The notes under the pieces: generated by a model | What the model was told of the DNA's origin: nothing | Seen by the model: the letters and a program-made list of their open reading frames with translations, nothing else | The model's database searches: none | Shown here: in pieces, positions 10,460 through 22,297 of the stretch | How the letters are laid out: every line of letters begins with the position of its first letter | Position numbering within the stretch: the stretch's first letter is position 1 | Translations under genes and position numbers: made by a program | Assembly (NCBI RefSeq): GCF_000005505.3 | Contig: NC_016131.3 | Location: 36,233,001 to 36,297,000 of the forward strand | Source: Brachypodium distachyon | Lineage: Eukaryota > Streptophyta > Magnoliopsida > Poales > Poaceae | Direction: 5' to 3' | Length of the DNA: 64,000 nucleotides

Positions 10460-13400
10460 CTAGTTGCCGGCGTCTTTCGCCGGGGGCTCCGGGGATGGCT
10501 CGGGGTCCGGCTTCCGCTGCATCCTCTCGACCACCTCGTTGACGAACCCACGCACCGCTTGAGTGTGGGTGGGCTCGTCCTTGCTGTCCGACCAGGGGTT
10601 CAGCAGAGACTCAAAGGGAAATTCCGGGTCCCGGAAATGTTTCCTCGGGACGATCGCCCCGGCAACCTCCCGGGCGCAGTTGGCAACCTCGTGGGCGCTG
10701 TATTGGGCGATCCAGACATCAAGAGCCCTGAGCTTCCCCACCAGGTCGGAGAAGAAGGGGATCAGCGTCGAGACGTCCGTGCCGTCCACCACCGCGGCCT
10801 GCAACTCGAACCGGGGAAGCAAGTCACGCAACGCCTGGGTGATCTGCTCTCGGTCTCTATCTGCCGCTGCCCGATCAGCGTGCCATGGTGGAGCCGGGCA
10901 TCATGCGCAGCCTTTTTGGCCTTACGAAGGTTGTTCTCAAGCGCCGGGAGCTTTGCGGTTTTCACCATGTTGTCGTCGCCCGCCTTGGCGAGCTCCTCCC
11001 GGACGGTGGCCAGCTCGGTCTCAAGCTTGGCCGCTCTGTCCTTGGCAAAGCCGAGCTGAATCTCATGCTGGGCCACTTCCACTGTGCTCTCGGTGGCCTT
11101 GACCTGCACCTCCAGCTTGATGCGCAGGCCTGGATCTCACCGCAGTAGTTGGCGATCAGATCGCTCTTCTCGTCAAGCCGGGCCTGGGCTACCGCGAGCA
11201 CCCCGGCATGCTCCTTCTTGGTTTCCTCGAGGGTCGCCGCCAGCGAGTCCAGCGCCTCCTGGAGTTCAGCGCGCTGGGCCTCCAGCCGCCGGTAGAGCTC
11301 TGCTTCCAGGACGACCGGTTCGTCGGCATCCTCCAGGGCATCCCAAGCAAGGTGCGCCTCCTCTCGGGCGAGGCGCGTCTCCTCGCGCAGCTGGGAGAGC
11401 TCTTGCCGCTCCTTCTCCACGGCTTCCCACAACTCACCAAGCTGGCTCTTGGCGATTGCATGGTGCTCCCTCACCTCGTTGAAAGAGGTGACGAAGGCCA
11501 GTTGCTGATCCTTGATGGCGTCCAGGAACCGGTGCCTCGCTCAAAGACGCTCGGATCCCAAGTGATGGGATTCCAAGCCACCCCGGCAAGGGTGCTGAGG
11601 TCGGGGTCGACGGAGGCGGCCGAGGACGACGAAGCCCCCGCCGGCACCGTAGAGCTGAGCGGGGGGTCGTCTGCATGTGCCGGGGCGTCCTGTCGCCCTT
11701 CCCCGGCAACCTCCCCTTCACCCGCGCCCGGGGACTGCGGGGCTGGTGAGGCTGCCGCGCCCCCGGCAGGGGCCGTCCCCTACTGGGCAGCAAACGAATC
11801 CACGCCCGCTGCGCCCGCGGCTGCTGGCGCGTCGCCGTGAGCCGTCCCGGCGGCGGCGGCGGTCACCGCGGGCGCCGTGGCCGGCCCGATAGGGCTTGGT
11901 GCGGGAACCACTGCCGGCTCCTCCGCCGCCCCCGTGATCTCTATGTCGGAGTCGAGATCAACCACGGTAGCGCCCGCTCCCAATGCGGGTGCGCTTGGGC
12001 ATGTAGCGGCAAGAAGCGTGAGAAGTGGCAAGCAAAAAAGTAGCCCAGAGGCGAACAAGGGGGCTCAGGGCGGTTACCTTGCAAGGCCGTCGGACTTGTG
12101 GGGGGAGCCTCCCCCTCCTCCTCCGCCCCGGCAGGGGGCTCCAAGAGGCTTGCCGCGGGCGAGGTGCCACCTACGGCAAAGGAAGGTACAGTTATGTCAT
12201 TAACGGACAATTGAAAATACAGCGAAGGAGGAAGGAAAGAGCCGTACCTGTCGCCGGCGCCACCTCCGTTGGGGCTGGGTCGTCGGTAGGTGCAATGACG
12301 GCGCCGCTAGCCCTGTGCCGGCCGGGTCGGCGGCACCGCTTGTGTCCGCGTGCGCCCTCTTGCTCGGTGTGGCGGGCGGAGAGTCGCCCCTCCCCCTCTT
12401 GCCGGCGAAGCCCCGGAAGACCCCCCGAGTGGGCGGCGCCGTGGGCGCCCGTTCGGTTGCCATAGCCTGGGGCGCCACAGGAACCGACGACGAGGCTGCC
12501 ACGGCGTCGGGGGCTGCCCCCTGTGTAGATGCTGCCGCGGCCCCGGCACCTGCTGTTGAGGTAGCCGCCGCCGGGTCGCTAGCGGTCGCCGCCGGGGTGG
12601 TCGCTGCCATGGCTCCGGCGACCCCCACGGGTGTGGTCGCCGCCGAGGTACCGGCGGATGCCCCTAAGGCGGCTGCCACCGCAGAGCTGGTAGCCGCCGC
12701 TGGGGCGGATGCCGCCGCAGCCGCCGTGGAGGTAGCCGCGGCCGCTGCGTACGCCCTTGATCTCCGCACGATCAGGGGCGCGTCATCACTGTCCTCATCG
12801 TCGTCGTCCACAGGGACGATTGCCTGGGACGCCGCAGGCTGGCCTGCCTCGTCAAGACTGGAGGAAGGGCCAGCTGATCTCCGACTCTCCCCCGCTCTCC
12901 TCAAGCACCTGCTTCCCGTGAGGGCTGGCGGGGGAGCGCGTGGGGTCCGAGTGGGGGTATCGTCCATCAATCCCCACTCGTTGCAGGGCGGGAAGGCGGT
13001 GACGATGTCGCTGAGCCCCGCGACACCGGCGTGGAGGGGGATGACCCCTAGCGGGAACCCCGTAGCGGAAAGGTCCTCACCGGAGATCCCCTTCACCCAC
13101 ACCTCGAGGGATTCCTAGTCCACGCCTTTGCGGTGGAGGCGTGTCCTGTGCCCGGGACCCGTGTACATCCATGCGGGCCAGGAGCGCAGTTAGAGCGGCG
13201 AGACGCGCCGGGTAATGAAGGTGTGGGCCACATCCACATCAGTGAGCCCCGCCAGCCGCCAAGCCTTGATCTTCTCCATGATGGGGAGGAGATCGGCATC
13301 ACGGTGGTACCTGTCCTGCCATCCGCTGTGGGGTTGCGGCAGCTCGGTGGGTGAGAGGATGAACTCCTAGGGGTCTTCTACCCAGACCCAACACCAGTCG

Positions 13401-13492
13401 CCCCGCCATTCCATCTCGATCTTCTTCCCCGACCGGACGATGAACTCGGACTTCATCTGGTCGCGGGCGCAGAACACCACCCCCGATGACAT
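10460..13492 (-). pseudogene. antisense gene of element A (gypsy-type transposon extra ORF)
   Basis: The gene lies opposite to gag-pol, between pol and the 3' LTR. It starts MSSGVVFCARDQMKSEF at 13492, 121 bp downstream of a TATAAAG on the same strand. The first part (to about 13100) resembles the segment after the conserved domain of the Pfam 'putative gypsy type transposon' family (PF04195): DWCWVWVED, PIMEKIKAWRLAGLTDVDVAHTFI. It is broken by three TAG/stop codons. Then come an alanine/serine-rich low-complexity stretch with an acidic patch (DDDDEDSDDAP, about 12810), a coiled-coil stretch rich in Glu, Leu and Arg (11474-10770) and a C-terminal domain (10831-10460: VSTLIPFFSDLVGKLRALDVWIAQYSAHE) ending at TAG. 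Gaps between blocks may be introns. The function of such extra ORFs is not known. The same type of gene occurs in elements C and D. Confidence 0.65.
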
Positions 13493-13612
13493 CGCTTTCG
13501 CGTTATCGATCCCCCACCTGAACTAGCAAGAACTCTTGGGCGCAAGATGCGAAGGAGTTGGAAGACGAAGGCTGCGAAGCAAAGTGTTTTCCTCTTGGAA
13601 CAGCCGTAAAAA

Positions 13613-13619
13613 CTTTATA
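13613..13619 (-). promoter_or_regulatory. TATA box for the antisense gene of element A
   Basis: TATAAAG read on the reverse strand, 121 bp upstream of the antisense ATG at 13492, with a short C/T-rich leader between them. A TATA-like box at a similar distance precedes the antisense starts at 23739 (element C) and 52783 (element D). Confidence 0.5.
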
Positions 13620-13910
13620 GCACCCGGCCGTTTGGTAATGGCCGGCTCCGCACCCTGTGGGTGCGCTGGGATAATTGCTAATCAAGGGGATAATGCGAAG
13701 AGTGGCCTTAACTTCCCTGTTTAAGTGGGAGATTACGGCGGAAATCACGCACCCACTACTCCGTCTGTAACGGCGGGGTACTTGGGACGGCAGAGAGACG
13801 CGGGCCCGAGGTGAGTCGGGACCCACGCGTCGATTTGGGCGTAGCCCGGAAACCAACCTGGGAAAAATTCGTCCGGGAACAGGTGTTGCTGGCCCACGCC
13901 TGGGGGCTAC

Positions 13911-14347
13911 TTTCGCACCAGTGGCACCCGGGGTACCACCGTTGCACGACGCGTGGGTCGCGCCGCCGAGTTCCCGGGAGGATCTCGCCCCGGGCGGCAA
14001 CTGCAGGCTGCCCGGCAAGCTACCAGCCCGGAAGGGCTAGCGGGGCTTCAGGGAATATTCCCGCTTGGGCACCTCCCGGGAAGTCACTTGCTGGGAGGAG
14101 GAGTTCCCGGGCGAAGGTTCCCGCCGTGAGGGCGGGGCCGAACGAGCAGGGCAGCGACGCCACGTGGGCGCGCGTTGGGGGCTCAGTCTGCAGTCTCGCC
14201 AGGGCAAGGAGTAAGAGGCACGGTGCATTTAATGAGCCGACAGGAGGGGCGTTATCCGTCTTGTCAAGCGAACAGTGGCTGTCCAGTCCTGTTTCTTAGG
14301 CCCTAGACCCCTAGCAGCGGGGTTGGTGAAGCGACCGCCCCCTTACA
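13911..14347 (+). repeat. 3' LTR of element A, left part
   Basis: It follows the polypurine tract directly. It begins TTTCGCACCAG where the 5' LTR has TGTCGCACCAG, so the terminal TG has mutated to TT. It is interrupted at about 14347 by the nested insertion and continues at 17303. Confidence 0.75.
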
Positions 14348-17302
14348 AGGGTTCGATCTCTGTGCTTTAGTGCTAGTCCCTGGATCGACTCACTAGCACA
14401 CACAGTTTCAAGATGTAATACCATAGAACAAAGGTCTCAATATTACAACGTATCATCCAGAATATAAAAGGGTACTTACAACTCGCATAACCTCACGGGT
14501 TAGCTGGAAATAAAACAACTGTTTAGCAGCGGAAAACGGAAGATACAAGGGCACATCAACACCACGGTGAGATCGTGTTGGAATGTAAGCCCGTAACCTA
14601 AACATGCAGAACGCATGTCTTACTCGTCGTCGGAGCTTCCTGCATCATTAGACGATACAGCCACTAGGGTCAATACATTGAATGTATTGGCAAGATTCAC
14701 TAGGAGTTATACCAGAGCCTACCAAGTATATGCATAATGTGGCAAAGTGGGGTACAAGGCTATTTGCATAAAAGCTTAGTTATTGAATCCTATCTTTTAA
14801 TCAAATAGAATTTTATCACTATTGGACACGGGGTAGACACACCCATGCTCCTATTATCCTAGAGCACTTTGAAGTGGATTCATCAAGTGCTCCTACCCTG
14901 TTCAACCATTCATTTTATTTAAGAAGTTAGAATGAGTGAGACTTTCCTTACAGCTCCACATCTAGTCGCTCAAATTGTCCGTTGCCGGGGACACGGCTAA
15001 GTACTTAGTTTTGATGCTCTCGAGAGTTTGTACACATTCCCCACAAGAAACCGACGTGTTAATCCCTTGCTGTCCTCAGGGTAGAGTAGCAACGGCATCG
15101 ATTGCAACGTAGGCGCTCCCCGAATCCACGGGAGAGACGTCCATGGACGATCCATTCCTGAATCCACAGGAACTCGACTCAGAGGGACCCATAGAAATGG
15201 ACCTGACGCTGCTAATCCTCAAAATCTTCAAAGCTGCCCACCCAGGACGGTTCATTAAATTAATTGTTTTGCCTTATTTCTAACAAAACATTTCATATCG
15301 CCAAAGGCATAACAATATCATAATGTAGTTATTTCCCCCACGATACTACCATAGCCTAGCATTTAACTACAATCGATAGCAATTCTGGTAGCAAGGTAAT
15401 GGCGAGGGTAAACTATACTGCCTGGGATTTATAGCTAGCATAGAAGTACGAGTAATATTCCTGATGCATCTAATAAAACATCTAGTGCATAGTAAAAATA
15501 TTTAGGAGAATGATCAAAGTGAACTTGCCTTGTCCAAGGTTGTGGTAGTTCTCGCACTCTTCGCAACAACTATGATTACACTCCACACAATCTAAAATAA
15601 AAGGAACGCACACAATAAACACAACACTCAATACAAAATCATGCCATGATGCATATGCTATGATGATGCACAACGAAGGTTACTTCTAAAGTAAAAAGTT
15701 TCGTTTATGTTTTGAAAAGTTTTTCAAATGATTTGGACAGATTATACAACATCAAAGTGGTAAGTAATATGCATGATACATGAATAGGGTTTAAAACAAA
15801 AGATTGTGCGGCTTTTGCAACATAGAGCAATATTTAACTTGTATGCCATGATTATACACAAGATAAATTTTTTTTTGATCCTAATTGACAGAGAACAAGT
15901 TTAAAAAAATTTACAGCAAGATAACATGCTCAAAACTATTTTGAAACAATTCATTTGGAATTTAAACCATAAACCACCATTCTGTAAATAACTACTGTCT
16001 AAGTTATTCAAAACTGAAAATAAACAGTGCCAAAATATTCTACACGTTGCGACGATTCCAGAACGGTGCGGAACACAAATTTTGGACAAACGGTTTGAAA
16101 GATATAAAGGTTTGAAGTTGTAGGGTCTTTTCTGCAAAAGTGCATTATCCAATTCGGCCGAAATAAAATAAAACAAAAGCCTTGCCACGTGGCAGCACGG
16201 GATTGGCCCGGGGCTAGGGTTTCGGCCGGCGGGGTTAGCTCGTCGGACGGCGGCGGCGGCGCGGGAGCGCGCGGGTGGCGGGTCATGCGGCGCGGTCGGC
16301 GCGCAGGCAGGCGGACGACGGCGGCGCACGGGCGGCGGCCGGCGTCGGAGGAGATGGCCGGCGCGGGGCGGCCGGAGGCGGCGGCGGCCAAACGCAAAGG
16401 CGAGCGCGTCATGGCGTTCGGGACGGGGAGAGGAGAGAGGCTAGGGGGGTGGCGCGGGTGGAAGCTCACCGGAACGACGGCAAAACGCGAAGAGGCGACG
16501 TCCGTGAAGAACTTCGGCGAGAAATTAAATCCTAACCGATGCGAAATTGGGCGAGCAGTTTGGGGGAATTGGTAGAGGAGTTCGGGGGCTTCGATATGAC
16601 GCGCGGGGTTTCGGATTTGGTGGTTCGTGCGCGAAGAAATCGGAACGGAATCGTGGGCAGTTCGCGGGGCGTGCTCTGCGTGGACTCCGGAGGAGACAGT
16701 TGGAGAAGATGACGTGCGGGGTCCACCGGTCAGTGAGGGTGGCCGGCCGGTTCGGGCTGGGCCGGTTCGGTTCGATCCGGTCTGGTCCGGTTTGACCGGT
16801 TCGGTCCGGTTTGACCGGTTCGGTCCGGTTTTTCCTTTTTTTTTAATCTATTTTCTGATTTTGAACCTCAAAATTGATTCGGAGCTCCAAATCACTCCAA
16901 ATAAAATGCAACAAAATTTGTAAAATCATATTTTCATATGATCTAACTTTTGGAACAAGAATTTCCTCAAAATAAAATATTTTAAAAAATACATTTGCCT
17001 ATAAAATGGCTTTTGGGTCCCTTAGGCTATCGAAACAAATTATTTTTCAAAATACTTTCAAAAGCCAATTATGGGATAGCTCTATATATGCATTAAATCC
17101 CTTTTTACCACAATACCCTCATGGGTTAAAATGCAAATACTCAAAAGCAAGATCAACGACCAAAATCAAATAAAGGCGTTTGAGCAAAAGGGTTTTCTTT
17201 TTTGGGCAAAATCTTGGGTTTTGAAAGTGATCGAATGCAAGAGTGACATGATGCTCATGATATGCAATGCATATGAAGGGTTTTGGAAATTGGGATGTTA
17301 CA
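14348..17302 (-). mobile_element. nested LTR-type insertion in the 3' LTR of element A
   Basis: This about 2.95-kb block separates two halves of one LTR. Read on the reverse strand it begins TGTAACATCCC at 17302, the usual start of many plant Ty3/gypsy LTRs. The other end lies near 14348-14360 (reading GCACAGAGATC outward on the reverse strand). It has no gag or pol, so a solo LTR is the simplest reading. The 5-bp target duplication could not be confirmed and the left edge is uncertain by about 12 bp. The interior is AT-rich except for a GC-rich block at 16180-16790. Its first 190 bp match 50655-50849. Confidence 0.55.
16744..16835 (+). repeat. CCGGTTCGGT minisatellite
   Basis: Short direct repeats of the form TTCGGTCCGGTTTGACCGG, with at least three units, followed by a T-run. 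They lie inside the nested LTR-type insertion. Confidence 0.7.
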
Positions 17303-17850
17303 GTTGGTGCTCATGCATGCATGCCAGCGCACCGAGGAGTTGCCCAAGCTCCTTGCTCACCACTTGTAAACGATGCACCGTGGCACCTGTGGTATCCCCT
17401 TGGCTATAAAAGGAGGACCCCCGCCAACAGTCAAAGGGTTTGAGTTCGGTTCAGTTCAGCAAGTTTAGTTGGTTCGCTAGGTTTTTCTCGTTATCTCGTG
17501 CGCTCTTCACGAAGGCTCCGTTGGTTGGTGGGTCCCCAGGGCCAACTCGTAGTGCGGCACTGGCAGTGGCCAGAAGTAGAAAGAGACACTTCGCCAAAAG
17601 GAGATCATCCCCGGGGGCTTCTCCCGGCAACTTTTAACCAACTGTTTTCTCAGTAATACAAGCTCAGACAAGCAGGAGGTAGGGTTTTACACCTCCGGGT
17701 GGCCCGAACCTGGGTAAAAAACGTGCGTGCATGTGCTTGTATTGTACTTCGCAGGTCGCGTTCGCCATCGGCCACGCCGGCGATCACCGGAGCGATCCCC
17801 GTCACCCCTACCGAACCTACAAGGGGGTGTCAAAGCCCCGTGCTACGACA
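17303..17850 (+). repeat. 3' LTR of element A, right part with promoter
   Basis: Continuation of the LTR after the nested insertion. It contains CTATAAAAGG at about 17403-17412 and the ACACCTCCGGGTGGCCCGAACC segment, which also occurs in the LTR at 24156-24953. It ends GCTACGACA and is followed by the target duplication GGACT. Confidence 0.75.
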
Positions 17851-17855
17851 GGACT

Positions 17856-18139
17856 GATGAAGTGAAACACAGGGAGGGTCTGGAAGTTAATTCCGGGTTC
17901 TCACAGAAGTCTTCTCTTTGGCAGATGCAATAGCTATGGCCAATCCGGTGACACCGTCTTCAGACTCAAAATCAGATTATTCTTCAGATGATGAAGAGTC
18001 TGAGTTCCATTCACCAACATGTGCTCTAGAGTAATACTTGCCCATCTTCTTCTGAGTAGAGTCCTTATTCCAATCCTTCTTCATGTGACGATCATGGCTC
18101 TTCTTGTGAGGATGTTTCTTGAATCCCTTCTTCTCCTTG
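17856..18139 (-). pseudogene. Ty1/copia gag scrap
   Basis: On the reverse strand a Lys/His-rich stretch (GFKKHPHKKSHDRHMKKDWNK) is followed by an acidic serine-rich run (WNSDSSSSEE) and GLAIAIASAK. This is the look of the segment after the zinc knuckle in SIRE-like copia Gag. It has an internal TAA and is cut at both sides, by element A and by element B. Confidence 0.5.
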
Positions 18140-18948
18140 TGTCGAGGGATGACCCTCGGGTAGGGTCATGATGACACATATTAGCCGAGATAACGAGAGC
18201 AAAGCCGGCACAGGCGAGTTCGCCGGCATCCTTAAGCCGAATTAATAATAGGCCGGCATACCAAGGATATGCCGGCATATCTATCTTGTGTTATGTGATT
18301 GCAGGATAAGCACAAGCTATCTGATCCCGGCCAACGCCGAGATGCGTCAACGGTCTTATCCTGAGCACATGGCGCAAAGTAAAGCAGCGCCCCCGTTATC
18401 ACAGGAAAGCAGTCGTTGCTCACGTCGCGGTGCCAGGCGACTGCACACTGACGCGCCGAAGAAGGACCGATGACGAGGGCCGGGGCGTGGCTACAGTGCG
18501 CGGCGCCTGGCGCTACGAAAAGTAAAGCTGCTTTGTCCCCTGCCGTGCAACCCGGAGGGAACCGTGGGGTGTACCCGGCGGGCCCCATAGAAGATAGGGT
18601 TTGTTTTTGGTCCACATGTCAGTGTGACATCGGCGGCCTATAAATAGGAGGAGCACCACCCCTCCTGAGAGAAGGATCCTTCACTTAGTCATTTAGGGTT
18701 TTCCCCTTCTTCTTCCTCCTTAAGAAACAACTCAAGGAGCACCATTGTAGCCCTCGGTATCTCGGGTAATACTACAAAGCTAGAGTAGGAGTTTTACCTC
18801 ACCTAGAGGGCTCCGAACCTAGGTAAAGCTGTGTGTGTTTTTGTGTTGTGCGTGGTTCTAATCACGTCCTCCCTCCTCCGGTTCCTCCTTCGTCCATCGG
18901 TCCCAACATAAGCCATTCTATGGCATCTGCCGTGACACCACCACGACA
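18140..18948 (+). repeat. 5' LTR of gypsy element B
   Basis: 809 bp, starting TGTCGAGGG and ending CACGACA. It carries TATAAATA at 18638-18645 and a pyrimidine-rich leader. No matching 3' LTR is in the window. Its sequence differs from the LTRs of A/C and D, so B is a separate family. Confidence 0.75.
18638..18645 (+). promoter_or_regulatory. TATA box in the LTR of element B
   Basis: TATAAATA followed by AGGAGGAGCACC. It lies about 300 bp before the end of the LTR, a normal place for the LTR promoter. Confidence 0.6.
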
Positions 18949-20998
18949 GTTGGCGCCCACCGTGGGGCAAGCAGCGGTGCTGGCTAGAGTTTTCATCCGG
19001 ACGGGAAGCTTCCTCATCACCAGAGAGCGCGTGGTTTCCGGTTTGGTCCAGAGATTCGGCTCTCTAGGCTTCATCGACAACAACTTGGGCTGCTTCAACA
19101 ACGCGCCACTTCCCTGCGTAGGCCGTTTCATCAACTTCGGCATGCATGAGGTTTATGTCACCATTGACAATCCTTGCAGGTACCCTGAGCAGGTGGTGGT
19201 GGCTGAAGATCCCCCCGCCGTCTGCACGGTTCGCGACCGGCATGTCAACTGCCCCACTGGCCGTGCGGAGGTTATGGTGACGGCTCACGGCGGCGATGTT
19301 GGCAAGGGCGTTGTAGAGAGCGGCGCGCTCCCGAGCAAATCCGGCAGAACGGCGAAGTTCCCAATGGAGAAGTCGGAGAACATCACTGCTCAAGCCGGCA
19401 CGTCTGCTGTGCCGGCAAAGCCGACTCAGCTCCAGGCCGCCATCGAACGGTTGGCCTTGCCGATAACACCAAACGCTAACACGACCCAGTTGCAGGCTGA
19501 GTTGGAGTGGGAGCGCCAGAAACTGCTGCAGGAAGCTGTCGACGTGGCTCGCGCTCGGCATGAGCTCGATATTTCGCTCCGTGAGTATAACAAAGGTCAT
19601 GGTCTCAATTCCACTGCAATGCCTAACCCTAGCCGAGTTGGAGAAGTGCGTAATCGTGGTAGAAACCTGAACGCCGAGATAGCTAGGGATGGCAGGGACA
19701 TACCCGTTGTGTCGGCAAGTTTTGCATCGGCACTGAAGCCGAAATACAGCACCCCTGTTAAGAACCTCAGGGCAGCCGAGGCTGTAGCAGAAGAGTTGCC
19801 GAATCTCACGGGAGAGGCGCTCCGACTGCAGCAGTTGCGTGTTTAGGAGTTGCTCTGCACGGCTAACGAGCAGAACGAGGCATACATGAGGTTGCATGGC
19901 AAGCCCGGCGCATCTCAAATCATTCACGCGGCCTCCGGGGCTGACGGCCGGGCTGACAAGCAAGCGTCCTTGCCTGGTGGCAAACGAGACAAGAGTGTCA
20001 ACTCAGTCCGGGACAAGCGGCAAGAACGTTATGATCCGGCCCTGGCTGAGAAGCAAATGGTTAGGAGAGTTGATGACGGCCAAAGTGGTCTGCGTCTCGT
20101 CAACAATCACCGAGACCCACAAGAGCGTCACTCGGCTGGTCATGGACACCAACCTCGGGGTCCGGCACCCAATACTGCTGCAGGTCAGCAGGGTGCCGGG
20201 TGCAACCCCCTGTATCGAGGTGAAAATCGGCAGCAAGACCGTTACGATGACGGATACTCGACCATGGGAGATGAAGGTTATCTCAGGCGAGAACGTGACA
20301 CTGTCGGTCCACTCGGAGCCCGAGTGGGGAACAGGCAAGTGTCGCCGCTAGATGCCCGAAATCGGCGCGATAGAATCTATCTGTCGGAGCTTCTGGAAGA
20401 GCAAGGCCCTCCGAGACCGCGCTGTTTCGCACACCGGATCAGGAGAGAGACACCAGCCTAGAGTTTCCAGTTGCCTAGGGGTACGAGAACATATGATGGC
20501 AGCACGAAGCCGGAAGATTGGTTGGAAGACTATGTCACTGCAGTGCATGTGGCAGGTGGCAATCGCAGATGGGCTATACGGTATGTACCGCAGATGCTGG
20601 TAGGGCCAGCCAGGATCTGGCTGAACAATCTGCCGGAAGGCAGCATCAATTGCTGGATAGACTATGAAGAAGCTTTTGTCAGCAATTTCACCAGCACCTA
20701 CAAGAGGCCTAACTGCCCTCGGCAGCTGTCCATGTCTATGTGCAAGCAAAGGGACAATGAGACCAACCGGGATTACCTCACAACATGGAACAACCTCCGC
20801 AATTCCTGTGAAGGGATAGTGGAGTCACAGGCAATAGCGTGGTTTGCCCAAGGGTGCCGGCATGGCAGCATGTTGTGGCAAGAGCTACAAAGGGAAATGC
20901 CGGCCACTCTGTCTGAGATGATCAAGATCGCCGACATGTATGCGTTCGGTGACCCGACCCAGCCATCGTTGATGCTGGCAGAGCCGCAAAGAGAGTAG
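18920..20998 (+). pseudogene. gag of element B, one frame with TAG stops
   Basis: From ATG 18920 one reading frame runs for about 690 codons, interrupted only by TAG at 19844-19846 and 20459-20461 and ending at TAG 20996-20998. The first part is a leader domain of unknown role with an internal helical segment (QLQAELEWERQKLLQEAVDVAR). The Retrotrans_gag core is at 20500-20960 (WLEDYVTAVHVAGG, ARIWLNNLPEGSI, FTSTYKRPNCPRQL). The same frame continues past 20998 into a linker without a clear CCHC knuckle. No frameshifts were found in this stretch. Confidence 0.8.
18951..18968 (+). other. primer-binding site of element B
   Basis: TGGCGCCCACCGTGGGGC, two bases after the LTR end. It overlaps the beginning of the Gag reading frame (start at 18920), which runs from the LTR through the primer site. 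Confidence 0.65.
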
Positions 20999-21002
20999 CC
21001 GA

Positions 21003-22297
21003 CATACAATCCTGCCAGGGCATTCCGGAGGAATGATCATCAAAATCATCGCAACACGAGAAGGGACGACAGACCGGATTACCGGTATGGGCCAGCCCAT
21101 GTCACAGCTATTCAGGATCAACCTGATGCCGGTCCTAGCCAGTGTCAGAAGACTAGAAATCAGCAGTGGGCCAAGAAGGGAGAGCAGAAGAAACCCTGGC
21201 AAGATAAGCAGAAGTATACGTTCGAGATGGTGCTGGATAAACCTTGTCGTTTCCACATGACTAATCCCAGCAAACCGGCAAACCACACGACCCGACAATG
21301 TAGCTGGATGCAGCAGGCCGAGAAGGATGAGGCAAGTCAGCTGCCCCCTCCTCCGCCGCTCACAGGCGCCAATGCCTAGATTCAAGGACCCCATCCGACA
21401 AACAAGGCTGTGAATCAGGTAGAAGACCAAGGCATCCCGGAATATGCCGGAAGAAATGAGTACAAGGAGCATCACTAGAGCTACATGATCTTTATCACGG
21501 AGCCGACTGACAAGCAGAGCCAGCACAGGCGGGAGATGGAAGTCAATGCTGTTATGCCGGCAGTGCCGAAGTTTATGTACTGGTCGGAACATGAGCTCAG
21601 CTGGAACCGGGCAGATAATCCCAAAGTCATGCCGAATCCTGGTGGTCATGCTCTGGTGGTTGACCCAACACTCATTGGGCCTGACATCAATGTCAAGTTT
21701 ACTCGGGTTCTCATCGATAATGGGAGCAGCATAAACATCATGTACCGAGACACGATACTCAAGCTCGGCATTATTGATAACATGCTTGAGCCTAGCCGGA
21801 CTACCTTTCATGGTATTGTGCCAAGAGTGTCTTGTGCCCCGGTAGGCAAGATCCGAGTTGACGTCTTATTCGGCACGAGGGAGAACTATCGAACCGAGAA
21901 CTTGGTGTTCGAGGTGGTGGACCTCAGCAGTCCGTACCATGCGCTGCTCGGCAGATCGGCATTGGCCAAATTCATGGCGACTACCCACATTGGTTATCTG
22001 AAGATGAAGATGCCGGGACCAAATGGTACCATAACCATTACCGGCAACTACAAGCGTTCGATGGAGTGCGCGGTGGCATGCTCTGCTTTGGCCGAGTCAC
22101 TGGTTATCGCTGGCGAGAAGAGGAAGCTGCAAGAAGCCATTGCATTGGCTCAGTCGACACAGATTGGCCTACCGGTTATAACCAACCCCCATGGAACTAT
22201 GGCTTTCGAGGCAACCAAGGAGACGAAGAAGATCCCGGTCGACCGTGAGTTCCCAGACCACACCGTCATCATCGGTGCCAGCCTGAATGAGAAATAG
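21003..22297 (+). pseudogene. protease region of element B
   Basis: It continues the same frame as gag, with further TAG stops near 21377-21379 and 21477 and a last TAG at 22295-22297. The retropepsin core is FTRVLIDNGSSINIMYRD (about 21699-21752). The following conserved segment is GTRENYRTENLVFEVVDLSSPYHALLGRSALAKFMA (21870-21977). The final TAG sits between NEK and EGELTIFLHENRDIFAW, at the same place as the TAG in element A. Apart from the stops the domain looks complete. Confidence 0.8.

Larger units (their letters stand above)
6403..17850 (+). mobile_element. Ty3/gypsy (Tat-like) element A, complete insertion with target duplication
   Basis: The element starts TGTCG at 6403 and ends CGACA at 17850. 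It is flanked by a perfect 5-bp duplication GGACT (6398-6402 and 17851-17855), which proves a single insertion. Order: 5' LTR, primer site, gag remnant, protease, RT, RNase H, an antisense gene, a polypurine tract (GGGGGCTAC, 13902-13910), and a 3' LTR split by a nested insertion at about 14348-17302. The Retrotrans_gag core, part of the RT/RNase H linker and the whole integrase are absent, so it cannot move on its own. Members of the same family are at 1-2211 and 23462-27378. Confidence 0.85.

Noticed and set aside
10340..11840. Forward frames at 10340-11840 as host genes
   Set aside because: They are mirror frames of the GC-rich antisense gene of element A, with no recognisable domain.
12315..13118. 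Long forward Ala/Ser-rich frame
   Set aside because: It is the complement of the low-complexity part of the antisense gene. The reverse frame connects to coiled-coil and acidic segments and is the better choice.
16189..16575. GC-rich frames at 16.2-16.8 kb as a gene
   Set aside because: Arg/Gly/Ala-rich translations from CGG-rich repeat DNA within the nested insertion, on both strands, with no domain.
19064..19963. Reverse-strand 299-codon frame over gag of element B
   Set aside because: It is a shadow of the GC-rich gag frame; the forward frame holds continuous Gag and Pol motifs.
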